Source: UBA668 sp039796575 (GTDB lineage: Bacteria > Actinomycetota > Acidimicrobiia > Acidimicrobiales > Ilumatobacteraceae). From it: a stretch of DNA of 64,000 nucleotides. Position numbers and translations under genes: made by a program. The notes beneath the pieces are model-generated. The model ran no database searches. It was not told the DNA's origin and saw only the letters and a list, made by a program, of their open reading frames with translations. Below, piece after piece: positions 24,852-32,611 of this stretch. The first letter of the stretch is position 1. The number at the start of each line of letters is the position of its first letter. The stretch is taken from the NCBI GenBank assembly GCA_039796575.1, contig JBDKJP010000110.1, positions 10,081-74,080 of the forward strand. Direction: 5' to 3'.

Positions 24852-25946
24852 TCAGGGCTCCCAGCTGAGGAAGATGAACGCGGCGAACATCGTGATGTGG
24901 TGCGTCGCCTGCAGCACGGTGGCCCGACCCGAGCCGAACGTGAGGACGCTGATCACCGCCGTGGCGACGAGCAGCACGATCTCCTTCGGGCCGAGGCCGA
25001 GCGTGATGGGCCCGTCGAGCCAGATCGACGCGATGGCGATGGCCGGGATGGTGAGGCCGATGCTCGCGAGTGCCGAGCCGAGCGCGAGGTTGATGCTGGT
25101 CTGCATCTGACCGCGCGACGCGACACGGAACGCGGCGAGCGACTCCGGCAGCAGCACCAGCAGGGCGATGACGACGCCGACGAACGACTGTGGCGCACCG
25201 GCCCAGACCACGGCGTCCTCGATGGACGGGGCGAGCACCTTCGCCAGACCGATCACGGCGCCGAGGCTCACCAGCAGCATCACGACGCGCAGCCAGATGC
25301 CGCCGCGCTCGGGCGGCAGCCGCTCGTGATCGGACTCGGGCAGCTCGCCGTCGTCGGTGGGGCACAGGAACATCCACCGGAACCCCACGGTCTGCACGAA
25401 CACGAACACGCCGTACACCACGGCGGCGGTGACCGCGGAGAACGCGAGCTGCGAGGGCGAGAACGTGGGGCCCCGCGAGCTCGAGGTGAACGACGGCATC
25501 ACCAGGCTCAGCGCCGCCAGGGTCATCAGCGTGCCGAGCAACGCGTTCGCGCCCTGCTCGCTGAAGCGCACCGTGCGCGTGCGCCGCGCATTGAGCAACA
25601 GCGACACGCCGACCACGCCGTTGCAGACGATCATGATGGCCGCGAACACGGTGTCGCGGGCCAGCGTGGCGGCCTTGTCGTCCTCGCTCACCATCAACGT
25701 CACGATGAGCGCGACCTCCACGACGGTGACCGCGAGCGCCAGCACCAGCGTGCCGAACGGCTCACCGACGCGGTGGGCGATGGCCTCGGCGTGGCCGACG
25801 GCGACGAGCACCACGCCCACGTGGAGCACGGCCAACAGCAATGCCACCGGCACCGAGGGCGACCGTCCCCAGGCCACCATCATCACGGCGACACCGAGGA
25901 TCGGCAGGAGGATCGACATGCGGCGGGAGACGTCGTGGCGGTCCAT
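24852..25946 (-). CDS. Ca2+/cation:H+ antiporter (CaCA family, ChaA-like)
   Basis: A 364-residue inner-membrane protein with about ten or eleven helices. The two CaCA alpha-repeats are visible, one around VTVVEVALIVTLMVSEDD with VCNGVVGVSLLLN, the other around ESLAAFRVASRGQMQTSINL with GLTIPAIA. Acidic residues in these helices bind the cation. It exchanges Ca2+, Na+ or K+ for protons. TACAAT ends 6 nt before the ATG, a near-consensus leaderless promoter. Confidence 0.85.
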   Translation of the reverse strand: MDRHDVSRRMSILLPILGVAVMMVAWGRSPSVPVALLLAVLHVGVVLVAVGHAEAIAHRVGEPFGTLVLALAVTVVEVALIVTLMVSEDDKAATLARDTVFAAIMIVCNGVVGVSLLLNARRTRTVRFSEQGANALLGTLMTLAALSLVMPSFTSSSRGPTFSPSQLAFSAVTAAVVYGVFVFVQTVGFRWMFLCPTDDGELPESDHERLPPERGGIWLRVVMLLVSLGAVIGLAKVLAPSIEDAVVWAGAPQSFVGVVIALLVLLPESLAAFRVASRGQMQTSINLALGSALASIGLTIPAIAIASIWLDGPITLGLGPKEIVLLVATAVISVLTFGSGRATVLQATHHITMFAAFIFLSWEP

Positions 25947-25952
25947 CCATCG

Positions 25953-25958
25953 ATTGTA
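25953..25958 (-). promoter_or_regulatory. Leaderless -10 (TACAAT) of the cation antiporter gene
   Basis: The best -10 match in the window, TACAAT, ends 6 nt before the ATG at 25946 on the minus strand. Confidence 0.65.
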
Positions 25959-25989
25959 CGGGGCATGCCGCGAGCGTGCCCCGCGGTGC

Positions 25990-26301
25990 TCAGACTTCGT
26001 GGACGAAGCGGTGCGAGTACGTGACGTCGGCGACCTGGATGGAGTAGTCGGCGTAGAACTCGGCGATGCCGCGGCGTTGGGCGTCGCGGTGCTCGGGGTG
26101 GTCGCGCCACGCGTCGTGCGACGGGCGGTCGGCGAACGTGACCACGGTGACGCGCTCGCCGTCGGCGGCGCTGAACGTCTTCGCGTCGACGAAGCCGGGC
26201 ATCGATCGGGCGAGCTCGAGGATGTGCGGCGACAACGCGCCGTACTCGTCGGCCGCGTCGGCCCGGAGCCGGTTGCGGAACACCGTGACGACTTCGCTCA
26301 C
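25990..26301 (-). CDS. Antibiotic-biosynthesis-monooxygenase-fold (ABM) protein
   Basis: A 103-residue single dimeric alpha+beta-barrel domain. It starts VSEVVTVFRNRLRADAADEY and includes MPGFVDAKTFSAADGERVTV and a SHDAWRDHPEH helix typical of ABM proteins. Such proteins act as small monooxygenases, heme-handling or accessory enzymes; none can be chosen here. The GTG start overlaps the PaiB-like stop (GTGA). Confidence 0.7.
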   Translation of the reverse strand: MSEVVTVFRNRLRADAADEYGALSPHILELARSMPGFVDAKTFSAADGERVTVVTFADRPSHDAWRDHPEHRDAQRRGIAEFYADYSIQVADVTYSHRFVHEV

Positions 26302-26942
26302 TCCACTCCCCCTTCGTCGTGGCCCCATTCCTGCATCGCCGCCCACAGCGGGTCGTCGCCGACCGCGTTGAGGCCGGCGATCACACCGGCGCGGTCGGCG
26401 GCGGAACGGTTCTGGCTGAGCTTCGCCTTGCCCTCCAACCGCTCGACGTGGAACTCGAGGCCGATGATGCCCTTCATCATCTTCGCGATGAAGTCGTCGG
26501 GCGCGTCGTGCACCGACCACGGCACCTTCAGGTCGGCCTCGTGCTCGTCGGTGAGCATCTCGATCTGCTCGCGCAGCCAGTGCGGCTGGTCGACGACGCG
26601 GACGGTGCCGTGCACGTGCACGCTGACGTAGTTCCACGTCGGCACCACCTGGTGGTGCTCGGCCTTCCTCGGGTACCACGACGGGCTGACGTAGCCGTCG
26701 ACGAGATCGAAGATCACCAGCGCCGACACGGCGTTCGCGGCGAGCGTGGCGAGCGGGTTCGCCTTCGACACGTGGCCCTGCAACAACCCGCGACCGTCGG
26801 CGAGGCGCTGCACCACCCACGGCAGGAGCGACGCCTCGAAGCCGGTCTCCGTCGACACCACCAGGGTGCCCGCGGCGCGACGCTCGACGATGTCGAAGCA
26901 CTCGTCGGGGTCGTCGATGCGGAAGTGAGCGGGCGTGTACAC
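26298..26942 (-). CDS. FMN-binding split-barrel protein, PaiB family
   Basis: A 214-residue PaiB/FMN-binding negative regulator family member. Landmarks are VYTPAHFRIDDP at the start, HVSKANP, the block YVSPSWYPRKAEHHQVVPTW and the late KLSQNRSAADR. PaiB represses sporulation genes in Bacillus, but many homologues are simply flavin-binding enzymes. I chose GTG 26942 because CAGATT lies 7 nt upstream and family members begin near this point; TTG at 26951 is an alternative. It is coupled to the ABM gene. Confidence 0.85.
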   Translation of the reverse strand: MYTPAHFRIDDPDECFDIVERRAAGTLVVSTETGFEASLLPWVVQRLADGRGLLQGHVSKANPLATLAANAVSALVIFDLVDGYVSPSWYPRKAEHHQVVPTWNYVSVHVHGTVRVVDQPHWLREQIEMLTDEHEADLKVPWSVHDAPDDFIAKMMKGIIGLEFHVERLEGKAKLSQNRSAADRAGVIAGLNAVGDDPLWAAMQEWGHDEGGVE

Positions 26943-26989
26943 GTCGATCAATCTGCCACGAGCCGGGCGGCCTCGCCGGTCATTCGCGC

Positions 26990-27346
26990 TCAGTCGTCGA
27001 GGGCGGCGCGCAGCTGCGCCAGGCGGGTGGGTACGAGGTGGTACCAGGCCCACGTGCCCCGCTTCTCGCTCGTGACGAGACCGGCTTCGCGCAGCACCTT
27101 GAGGTGATGGCTGACGGTGGGCTGCGAGCGGCCCGAGGGCTCGATGAGGTCGCACACGCAGGCTCCGCCGGCGCCGGCCGCGGTGATCATCGACAGCAGG
27201 TGCAGGCGCACCGGGTCGGCGAGGGCGGCGTAGCCCTTGGCGAGCTCGGTGGCGTCGGCGACGTCGAACTCGGTGCTGCCGACCGTGGCACAGCACGCGA
27301 CCGGCTCGACCTTCGGTGCCCGGGTGGTGGTGCTGCGAGTGGACAT
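26990..27346 (-). CDS. arsR: ArsR-family arsenic-responsive repressor
   Basis: A 118-residue winged-helix repressor. Near the N-terminus is a CC pair (VACCATVG). The CVCDL motif at the start of the DNA-recognition region carries two Cys, as expected for trivalent arsenic sensing. The recognition helix is QPTVSHHLKVLREAGLV, followed by the wing KRGTWAWYHL. It is divergent from arsI across twin operators, so it should repress both itself and the arsI operon until arsenic binds. The exact three-cysteine site differs among ArsR subtypes and cannot be assigned firmly. Confidence 0.9.
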   Translation of the reverse strand: MSTRSTTTRAPKVEPVACCATVGSTEFDVADATELAKGYAALADPVRLHLLSMITAAGAGGACVCDLIEPSGRSQPTVSHHLKVLREAGLVTSEKRGTWAWYHLVPTRLAQLRAALDD

Positions 27347-27365
27347 CGAGACTCCTCGAGAAATA

Positions 27366-27383
27366 CATTGACAATTGTCGATG
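27366..27383. promoter_or_regulatory. ArsR operator 1
   Basis: CATTGACAATTGTCGATG is an 18-bp near-perfect palindrome covering the -35 (TTGACA) of the plus-strand promoter. Confidence 0.8.
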
Positions 27384-27395
27384 AATCGCTACGAT
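27368..27395 (+). promoter_or_regulatory. arsI operon promoter
   Basis: A consensus TTGACA (27368-27373), 16-bp spacer and TACGAT (27390-27395). The start site should fall inside operator 2, so ArsR would block it at two points. A mirrored TTGACA in operator 2 serves arsR. Confidence 0.75.
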
Positions 27396-27400
27396 GTGAA

Positions 27401-27418
27401 CATCGACGGTTGTCAATG
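27401..27418. promoter_or_regulatory. ArsR operator 2
   Basis: CATCGACGGTTGTCAATG repeats operator 1 in the opposite sense, with centres 35 bp apart. Its minus strand contains TTGACA, the likely -35 of arsR. Confidence 0.8.
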
Positions 27419-27448
27419 TAGCACCGTCCCGTCCGAATGGAGACCCTG

Positions 27449-27904
27449 ATGTCACGAGTGCAACTGGCCCTCAACGTGTCCGACCTGCAGCAGGCCATCG
27501 AGTTCTACAGCAAGCTGTTCGCCACCGAGCCCGCCAAGATCCGTGAGGGCTACGCCAACTTCGCCATCGCCGAGCCGCCGCTGAAGCTGGTGCTCATCGA
27601 GAACCCCGGCCAGGGCGGCACGCTGAACCACCTCGGCGTGGAGGTCGAGGACACCGGCCTCGTCACCGCAGCCATCACCCGGCTGCAGGCCGAAGGGCTC
27701 GCCACCGACGTCGAGGAGCAGACCGAGTGCTGCTACGCGCTGCAGGACAAGGTGTGGGTGCACGGCCCCGACGCCGAACCGTGGGAGGTGTACACGGTGC
27801 TCGCCGACGCACCGAAGATGGAGAAGGTGCCGGCCGACGGCTGCTGCACCCCGTCCGCCGAGACCGTCGCGTTGGGCGCCAAGCCGGCGTCGAGCTGCTG
27901 CTGA
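27449..27904 (+). CDS. arsI: ArsI-type C-As lyase (VOC dioxygenase)
   Basis: A 151-residue VOC-fold enzyme. ArsI cleaves the carbon-arsenic bond of trivalent organoarsenicals such as methylarsenite. The diagnostic vicinal cysteines are present in TECCYALQDKVWVHGPD, together with N-terminal VQLALNVSDL (metal-ligand Gln), LNHLGVEV (His) and EPWEVYTV (Glu). The Cys-rich tail (DGCCTP, ASSCC) is also seen in relatives. GGAG lies 6 nt upstream of the ATG at 27449, so that is chosen over 27437. It is the first gene of arsI-dioxygenase-acr3. A plain glyoxalase or CadI is less likely given this context. Confidence 0.9.
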   Translation: MSRVQLALNVSDLQQAIEFYSKLFATEPAKIREGYANFAIAEPPLKLVLIENPGQGGTLNHLGVEVEDTGLVTAAITRLQAEGLATDVEEQTECCYALQDKVWVHGPDAEPWEVYTVLADAPKMEKVPADGCCTPSAETVALGAKPASSCC

Positions 27905-27908
27905 CCCC

Positions 27909-28883
27909 ATGACCCCGACCCGCCGTCCGCAGACCGGGCCCGCCGTGTGGCGACCGAGCGACCTCGCGCCCGACGAGGGCGTCGTGGTCCTCACCGCCGC
28001 CCAGCGCGACGCCATCGTGCACGCCACCCGGCGCGCCGGCGCTGCGGGTGTCACCGTCGCCACGGTCGACCGACACTCGTTCCCGCTGCCGTCGATGACC
28101 GAGAAGTTGGCCGAGTGGGTGCACGCGCTGGCCAGCGGTCGCGGGTTCCTGCTGCTGCGCGACTTCCCGGTCGACCTGCTCGACGACGCCGGCATCGAGC
28201 TCGCGTACGCAGGGCTCGGTACGCACTTCGGCCGGCCGGTCGGCCAGAACAAGGAGGCCGAGCTCCTCACCCACGTGCGCGACGAACGGCTGCCACCCGA
28301 CGCGGGCAAGGTGCGGCTGTACCGCACACGCGAGCGGCAGGACTTCCACACCGACGGCGCCGACATCATCGGCCTGCTGTGCCTGCACACCGCGCTCGAG
28401 GGCGGCGAGAGCCGCATCGTCAGTTCGGGTGCGCTCTACAACGAGATCCTCCGCACCCGCCCCGACCTGCTCGAGGCGCTCTACACCACCATGGCCTGGG
28501 ACCGGCAGGGCGACGTGCCGGCGGGCGAGCTGCCGTACTTCATGCTCGCCCCCATCAACGACCTCGGCGGCACGCCGCGCGTGTTCTACCTCGGGTGGTA
28601 CATCCGCGACGCGCAGGTGCACCCCGAGGTGCCGCGGCTCACCGACGCCCAGCTCGAGGCCATGGAGTTGCTCGAGTCGCTCGCCAACGATCCGACGTTC
28701 CACCTCGAGATGGACTTCTGCCCCGGCGACGTGCAGATGCTCAACAACGGCCGCATCCTCCACGCCCGAGAGGCGTACGTCGATGCCGACGACCCGTCCG
28801 AACGGCGCCACCTGTTGCGCCTGTGGCTCGCCGCACACGACTTCGCGAGCGTCGAGGCCGGCCTGCGCGGCGGTGTGGCATGA
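27909..28883 (+). CDS. TauD/TfdA-family Fe(II)/2-oxoglutarate dioxygenase in the ars operon
   Basis: A 324-residue dioxygenase of the TauD superfamily. The facial triad is visible as HTD in RQDFHTDGADIIG and the distal His in NNGRILHARE. The 2-oxoglutarate-binding Arg lies in RHLLRLWLA. It sits 4 bp after arsI and overlaps acr3 (ATGA), so it is a core member of the arsenic operon and not a passenger. An oxidative step on an organoarsenical or arsonate is an attractive guess, by analogy with TauD-like phosphonate and sulfonate oxygenases. No such arsenic function is known to me for this family. Confidence 0.8.
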   Translation: MTPTRRPQTGPAVWRPSDLAPDEGVVVLTAAQRDAIVHATRRAGAAGVTVATVDRHSFPLPSMTEKLAEWVHALASGRGFLLLRDFPVDLLDDAGIELAYAGLGTHFGRPVGQNKEAELLTHVRDERLPPDAGKVRLYRTRERQDFHTDGADIIGLLCLHTALEGGESRIVSSGALYNEILRTRPDLLEALYTTMAWDRQGDVPAGELPYFMLAPINDLGGTPRVFYLGWYIRDAQVHPEVPRLTDAQLEAMELLESLANDPTFHLEMDFCPGDVQMLNNGRILHAREAYVDADDPSERRHLLRLWLAAHDFASVEAGLRGGVA

Positions 28884-29935
28884 GCACCGCCACCGTCGAG
28901 CAACCCGGTCGGTTGTCCACGCTCGATCGCCTGCTGCCGTTGTGGATCGGCATCGCCATGGTGGTGGGTCTGCTGCTCGGCCGCACCTTCCCCGGCCTCG
29001 ACGACACGCTCGACGAGGTGAAGATCGACACGGTGTCGCTGCCCATCGCGCTCGGGCTGCTGTTGATGATGTACCCGGTGCTCGCGAAGGTGAAGTACTC
29101 GCGCATCGGGCACGTGGTGGCCGACCGCCGATCGCTCACGATGTCGCTGGTGTTGAACTGGGTGGTCGGCCCGGCGGTCATGTTCACGCTCGCGTGGCTG
29201 ATGCTGCCCGACCTGCCGGAGTACCGCACCGGCCTCATCATCGTCGGACTCGCGCGCTGCATCGCGATGGTGCTCATCTGGAACGACCTCGCGTGCGGCA
29301 ACGGCGAGCTCGCCGCGGTGCTGGTGGCGTTGAACTCGCTCTTCCAGATCGTCGCGTTCTCGCTGCTCGGCTACTTCTACCTCGAGGTGCTGCCCGGCTG
29401 GCTGGGCCTCGACAGCGAGGGCATCGACGTCACCGTCGGCGAGATCGCCAAGTCGGTGCTCATCTTCCTCGGCATCCCGCTCCTCGCGGGGTTCCTCACC
29501 CGCACGTTCGGCGAACGCGCGAAGGGCACCGAGTGGTACGAACAGCGGTTCCTACCGCGCATCGCGCCCATCGCGCTCTACGGGTTGCTGTTCACCATCG
29601 TCATCCTGTTCGCGTTGCAGGGCGACCGCATCACCGCGCAGCCGCTCGACGTGGCGCGCATCGCGCTGCCGTTGCTGGCCTACTTCGGGATCATGTGGTT
29701 CGGCTCGTTCTTCCTCGGCTGGCGGATGGGCCTCGCGTACGACCGCAACGCCGCGATCGCGTTCACCGCCGCCGGCAACAACTTCGAGCTCGCCATCGCG
29801 GTGGCCATCGGCGTGTTCGGCGTGGCGTCGGGTCAGGCGCTCGCCGGTGTGGTCGGGCCGCTCATCGAGGTGCCCGTGCTCGTCGGTCTGGTCTACGTGT
29901 CGCTGCACCTGCGCCGCCGCCTGTATCCAACGTGA
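28880..29935 (+). CDS. acr3: Arsenite efflux permease Acr3
   Basis: A 351-residue membrane protein of the BART superfamily with ten predicted helices. The ACR3 signature is seen in LGLLLMMYPVLAKVKY and in GLARCIAMVLIWNDLACGNG, which carries the conserved Cys in helix 4. A later FTAAGNNFELAIAVAIG stretch also fits. It exports As(III) by proton exchange. ATG overlaps the dioxygenase stop (ATGA). It completes the route: demethylate or release As(III), then expel it. Confidence 0.92.
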   Translation: MSTATVEQPGRLSTLDRLLPLWIGIAMVVGLLLGRTFPGLDDTLDEVKIDTVSLPIALGLLLMMYPVLAKVKYSRIGHVVADRRSLTMSLVLNWVVGPAVMFTLAWLMLPDLPEYRTGLIIVGLARCIAMVLIWNDLACGNGELAAVLVALNSLFQIVAFSLLGYFYLEVLPGWLGLDSEGIDVTVGEIAKSVLIFLGIPLLAGFLTRTFGERAKGTEWYEQRFLPRIAPIALYGLLFTIVILFALQGDRITAQPLDVARIALPLLAYFGIMWFGSFFLGWRMGLAYDRNAAIAFTAAGNNFELAIAVAIGVFGVASGQALAGVVGPLIEVPVLVGLVYVSLHLRRRLYPT

Positions 29936-29965
29936 CGCACGTTGGTCGCGACCCTCGCTCCGGTA

Positions 29966-29971
29966 TACGGT
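29966..29971 (+). promoter_or_regulatory. Leaderless -10 (TACGGT) of the DsbA-like gene
   Basis: TACGGT ends 7 nt before the ATG at 29979; the spacer is G-rich. Confidence 0.55.
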
Positions 29972-29978
29972 GGGGGGT

Positions 29979-30614
29979 ATGAGCACGTCCGAGGTCACGA
30001 CGATCGAGGTGTTCGCCGACATCTGGTGCACGTTCGCCCATGTCGGCCTGCGCATGGCCGATCGGCAGCGACGCGCCGACGGCCGCGACGACGTCGTGCT
30101 GCGGGTGCGCGCCTGGCCGCTCGAATGGGTCAACGGCGCGCCGATGGATCCGCAGAAGGTGGCCGAGCACGTGGTCGAGCTGCAGGAGCACGTCGCCCCC
30201 GACATGTTCAGCCAGGTCGACGTCGCCCACTTCCCCACCTCCACCATCGACGCCCTCGCACTGGTGGCCCGCGCCTACCGCGTGTCGACCGATCTCGGCG
30301 AGACCGCGTCGTTCGCCGTGCGTGACGCGCTGTTCGAGGAGGGCCGCGACATCAGCGACCCCGCCGTGCTGGCCGAGCTCGGCGAACGCCTCGGCATCGG
30401 TGCGCCCGACGACACCGATCGCGCCGCCGTGGCCGACGACTACGAGGCCGGCAAGGCCATGGGGGTCGTCGGCTCCCCGCACTTCTTCTGCCGCGACGAG
30501 AACATGTTCTGCCCCTCGCTGCGCATCACCCGCGGTGCCGACGGGCTGATCATCCACTCCAGCGTCGAGAACCTCGGCGAGTTCCTCGCGCGCTGCCTGT
30601 CGACGCACGACTGA
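29979..30614 (+). CDS. DsbA/FrnE-like thioredoxin-fold oxidoreductase with single-Cys active site
   Basis: A 211-residue DsbA-family protein without a signal peptide. The N-terminal motif is EVFADIWCTFAHVG where FrnE-type proteins have CPWC or CPFC, so only one active-site Cys remains. The cis-Pro region VVGSPHFFCRDENMFCP carries two further Cys. Similar 2-hydroxychromene isomerase and FrnE relatives act with glutathione or mycothiol. It could work on arsenic or mycothiol conjugates given its place after acr3, but it has its own leaderless promoter. Confidence 0.75.
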   Translation: MSTSEVTTIEVFADIWCTFAHVGLRMADRQRRADGRDDVVLRVRAWPLEWVNGAPMDPQKVAEHVVELQEHVAPDMFSQVDVAHFPTSTIDALALVARAYRVSTDLGETASFAVRDALFEEGRDISDPAVLAELGERLGIGAPDDTDRAAVADDYEAGKAMGVVGSPHFFCRDENMFCPSLRITRGADGLIIHSSVENLGEFLARCLSTHD

Positions 30615-30634
30615 GCGATTCGAGCCGCGCCTCC

Positions 30635-30640
30635 TATCCT
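30635..30640 (+). promoter_or_regulatory. Leaderless -10 (TATCCT) of the DedA gene
   Basis: TATCCT ends 8 nt before the ATG at 30649. Confidence 0.6.
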
Positions 30641-30648
30641 CTGCGCCC

Positions 30649-31263
30649 ATGATCGACTGGGCGGCGGAGCTGATCGACACCATCGGGCTCGTCGGCGTCG
30701 CCGTGCTCATCGCGCTCGAGAGCATCGTGCCGCCCATCCCCTCGGAGCTCGTGCTGCTGCTGTCGGGCTTCAACGTCAGCGAGGGCCGGTTCGGGTTCGT
30801 GGCCGCGGTGATCGCCGCCACCATCGGGTCCGTGGCCGGTGCGCTCGCCCTCTACGGTGTCGGCGCGTGGGTGAGCGAGGAGCGGCTCGAACGCCTGCTC
30901 GCCACGGTCGGCCGGTTCGTCGGGCTGCGTCGCGACGACATCGACCGCGGGTTCCGCTGGTTCGAGCGGCACGGCCGGGCCGTGGTGTTCTTCGGGCGCC
31001 TCATCCCACTCGTGCGTTCCGTGGTGAGCCTGCCGGCCGGCGCCGACCGCATGCCCCTGCGCACGTTCCTGCCGTACACGCTTGCGGGCAGCCTGCTGTG
31101 GAACACGGTGTGGATCAGCATCGGCCGTGCGCTCGGCGAGAACTGGCGCAAGGCCGAACGGTGGGGTGAGGTGATCGAGCTCGCCGCCATCGTGGTGCTC
31201 GTCGTCGGGCTCGTGGTGCTGGTGGTGCGCAGCCGTCGCCACCGACAGCGCACCGAACCCTGA
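30649..31263 (+). CDS. DedA-family membrane protein
   Basis: A 204-residue DedA protein. The SNARE-associated signature is present: ESIVPPIPSELVLLLSG near the N-terminus, then FGRLIPLVRSVVSLPAG with the functional Arg and Pro residues. Four to five membrane segments are predicted, and the tail is basic. DedA proteins flip undecaprenyl phosphate or phospholipids and support membrane homeostasis. Confidence 0.9.
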   Translation: MIDWAAELIDTIGLVGVAVLIALESIVPPIPSELVLLLSGFNVSEGRFGFVAAVIAATIGSVAGALALYGVGAWVSEERLERLLATVGRFVGLRRDDIDRGFRWFERHGRAVVFFGRLIPLVRSVVSLPAGADRMPLRTFLPYTLAGSLLWNTVWISIGRALGENWRKAERWGEVIELAAIVVLVVGLVVLVVRSRRHRQRTEP

Positions 31264-31297
31264 GCGATACAGTCGCAGCCCGAGGAGAGGAGGCGCG

Positions 31298-31735
31298 ATG
31301 GCTCGCGTCAGCACATACCTGAACTTCCTCGGCAACACCGAGGAGGCCTTCGAGTTCTACCGCTCGGTCTTCGGCACCGAGTACATCGGCACCATCGCAC
31401 GCATGGGCGACGTGCCCTCGAACCCCGACGTGCCGCCGCTCACCGAGGCCGAGCAGCGCATGGTGATGCACGTCGAGCTGCCCATCCTGGGCGGGCACGT
31501 GCTGATGGGCACCGACATGATCGAGTCGATGGGCCACCAGCTGCGCATCGGCAACAACACCACCATCATGGTCGAGCCCGACACCCGCGCCGAGGCCGAC
31601 CGCCTCTACGGCGCGCTCGCCGACGGTGGCAGCGAGGCGTCGGGGATGATGGAGATGTTCTGGGGCGCGTACTGGGGTGTGTGCCTCGACCGGTTCGGCA
31701 TCCGCTGGATGGTCAACATCAACGATCCGCAGTGA
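31298..31735 (+). CDS. PhnB-like VOC protein
   Basis: A 145-residue glyoxalase-fold protein that begins MARVSTYLNFLGNTEEAFEFYRSVF-like, as in PhnB/3-demethylubiquinone homologues, and ends in FGIRWMVNI. A strong Shine-Dalgarno (GGAGAGGAGG) precedes the ATG, and TACAGT at 31268-31273 is a candidate -10 with a short leader. The function of such proteins is usually unknown. The stop overlaps the GTG of the nucleosidase gene (GTGA). Confidence 0.75.
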   Translation: MARVSTYLNFLGNTEEAFEFYRSVFGTEYIGTIARMGDVPSNPDVPPLTEAEQRMVMHVELPILGGHVLMGTDMIESMGHQLRIGNNTTIMVEPDTRAEADRLYGALADGGSEASGMMEMFWGAYWGVCLDRFGIRWMVNINDPQ

Positions 31736-32463
31736 TCCGCTCGATCGCCATCGTCATGGCCATGCAGGCCGAGGCCGCGCCGGTCGTGACGGCGTTCGAC
31801 GCGCAGCCCGTCTCGGTCCCCGCGCGCCGGCCGCATCGCTGGTACCTGGCCTCACGCGCCGGGGTGAGGGTGATCGTGGCCGTGAACGGTCGCGACCCCA
31901 GGTTCGGTGTCGACGGTGTCGGGCCCGAGCCGGCGGTGATGAACACCGTCGCCACGGTCGAGCGGTTCCACCCCGACCTGGTGGTGTCGGCCGGTACGTC
32001 GGGCGGCTGGGTAGCCCGCGGTGGCGAGATCGGCAAGGTGTACCTGTCGTACCCCCACGTCGTACGGCACGACCGGCGCATCGACCTCGACGGGTTCCGC
32101 GAGTTCGGCGTCGGCCGCTTCCCCGTCGTGCCGATGCGCGGCGTCGCGGCGGCCATCGGCGCGGAGCTCGGCGTGGTCACCACCGGGGGGTCGCTCGACG
32201 AGACCGCCGAGGACATCCGGCTCATGGCCGAGCTCGACGCCCGTTCGAAGGAGATGGAGGCCGCCTCGGTGGCGTGGGTGTGCGAGACGCTCGGTGTGCC
32301 GTTCGTGGCACTGAAGACCATCACCGACCTCGCCGACGTGGCCCATCCGACGGCCGACCAGTTCGAGGCGAACCTCCATACGGCCTCGGCGCGCTTGACC
32401 GAGCATCTCGTCAGGTTCGTCGACGTGGTGGCCGGACGCACCCTCGACGACCTCGACGCCTGA
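31732..32463 (+). CDS. Nucleoside phosphorylase superfamily, MTA/SAH nucleosidase-like
   Basis: A 243-residue PNP/UDP-family protein. The start AIVMAMQAEAAPVV, the VSAGTSGGW phosphate/ribose loop, the ribose-binding SKEMEAASVAW (Met-Glu pair) and KTITDLADV (catalytic Asp) are MTAN hallmarks. It would hydrolyse methylthioadenosine or S-adenosylhomocysteine. The central part is divergent and about 15 residues longer than typical, so futalosine hydrolase is an alternative. It is translationally coupled to the upstream VOC gene. Confidence 0.75.
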   Translation: MIRSIAIVMAMQAEAAPVVTAFDAQPVSVPARRPHRWYLASRAGVRVIVAVNGRDPRFGVDGVGPEPAVMNTVATVERFHPDLVVSAGTSGGWVARGGEIGKVYLSYPHVVRHDRRIDLDGFREFGVGRFPVVPMRGVAAAIGAELGVVTTGGSLDETAEDIRLMAELDARSKEMEAASVAWVCETLGVPFVALKTITDLADVAHPTADQFEANLHTASARLTEHLVRFVDVVAGRTLDDLDA

Positions 32464-32486
32464 ACCGCGGCGCGGAGAGCGACGAA

Positions 32487-32516
32487 ACCCGCAGGATCTC
32501 CCACCATCCTGCGGGT
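32487..32516 (+). terminator. Strong hairpin terminator
   Basis: ACCCGCAGGAT (32487-32497) and ATCCTGCGGGT (32506-32516) form a perfect 11-bp stem with an 8-nt loop, 23 bp after the nucleosidase stop. A short TCTC follows in place of a long U-tract. Confidence 0.75.
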
Positions 32517-32594
32517 CTCGCCCCAGATCTGCGCCGCCCGAGGCCCGCCTTGATCGTTCCGTCGTCGGTGTCCCGTCCACCGACTGACCACAGA

Positions 32595-32611
32595 CTAGAC
32601 AGATGATCTAG
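32595..32611. promoter_or_regulatory. CTAG-N9-CTAG repeat at the TetR start
   Basis: Two CTAG tetrads 13 bp apart straddle the region just before and at the GTG of the TetR gene (32611). CTAG is rare in high-GC genomes, so the pair may be part of an autoregulatory site. Confidence 0.35.

Noticed and set aside
27449..27904. Plain glyoxalase or cadmium-induced CadI
   Set aside because: The vicinal ECCYA cysteines, ArsR operators and acr3 downstream identify the ArsI type.
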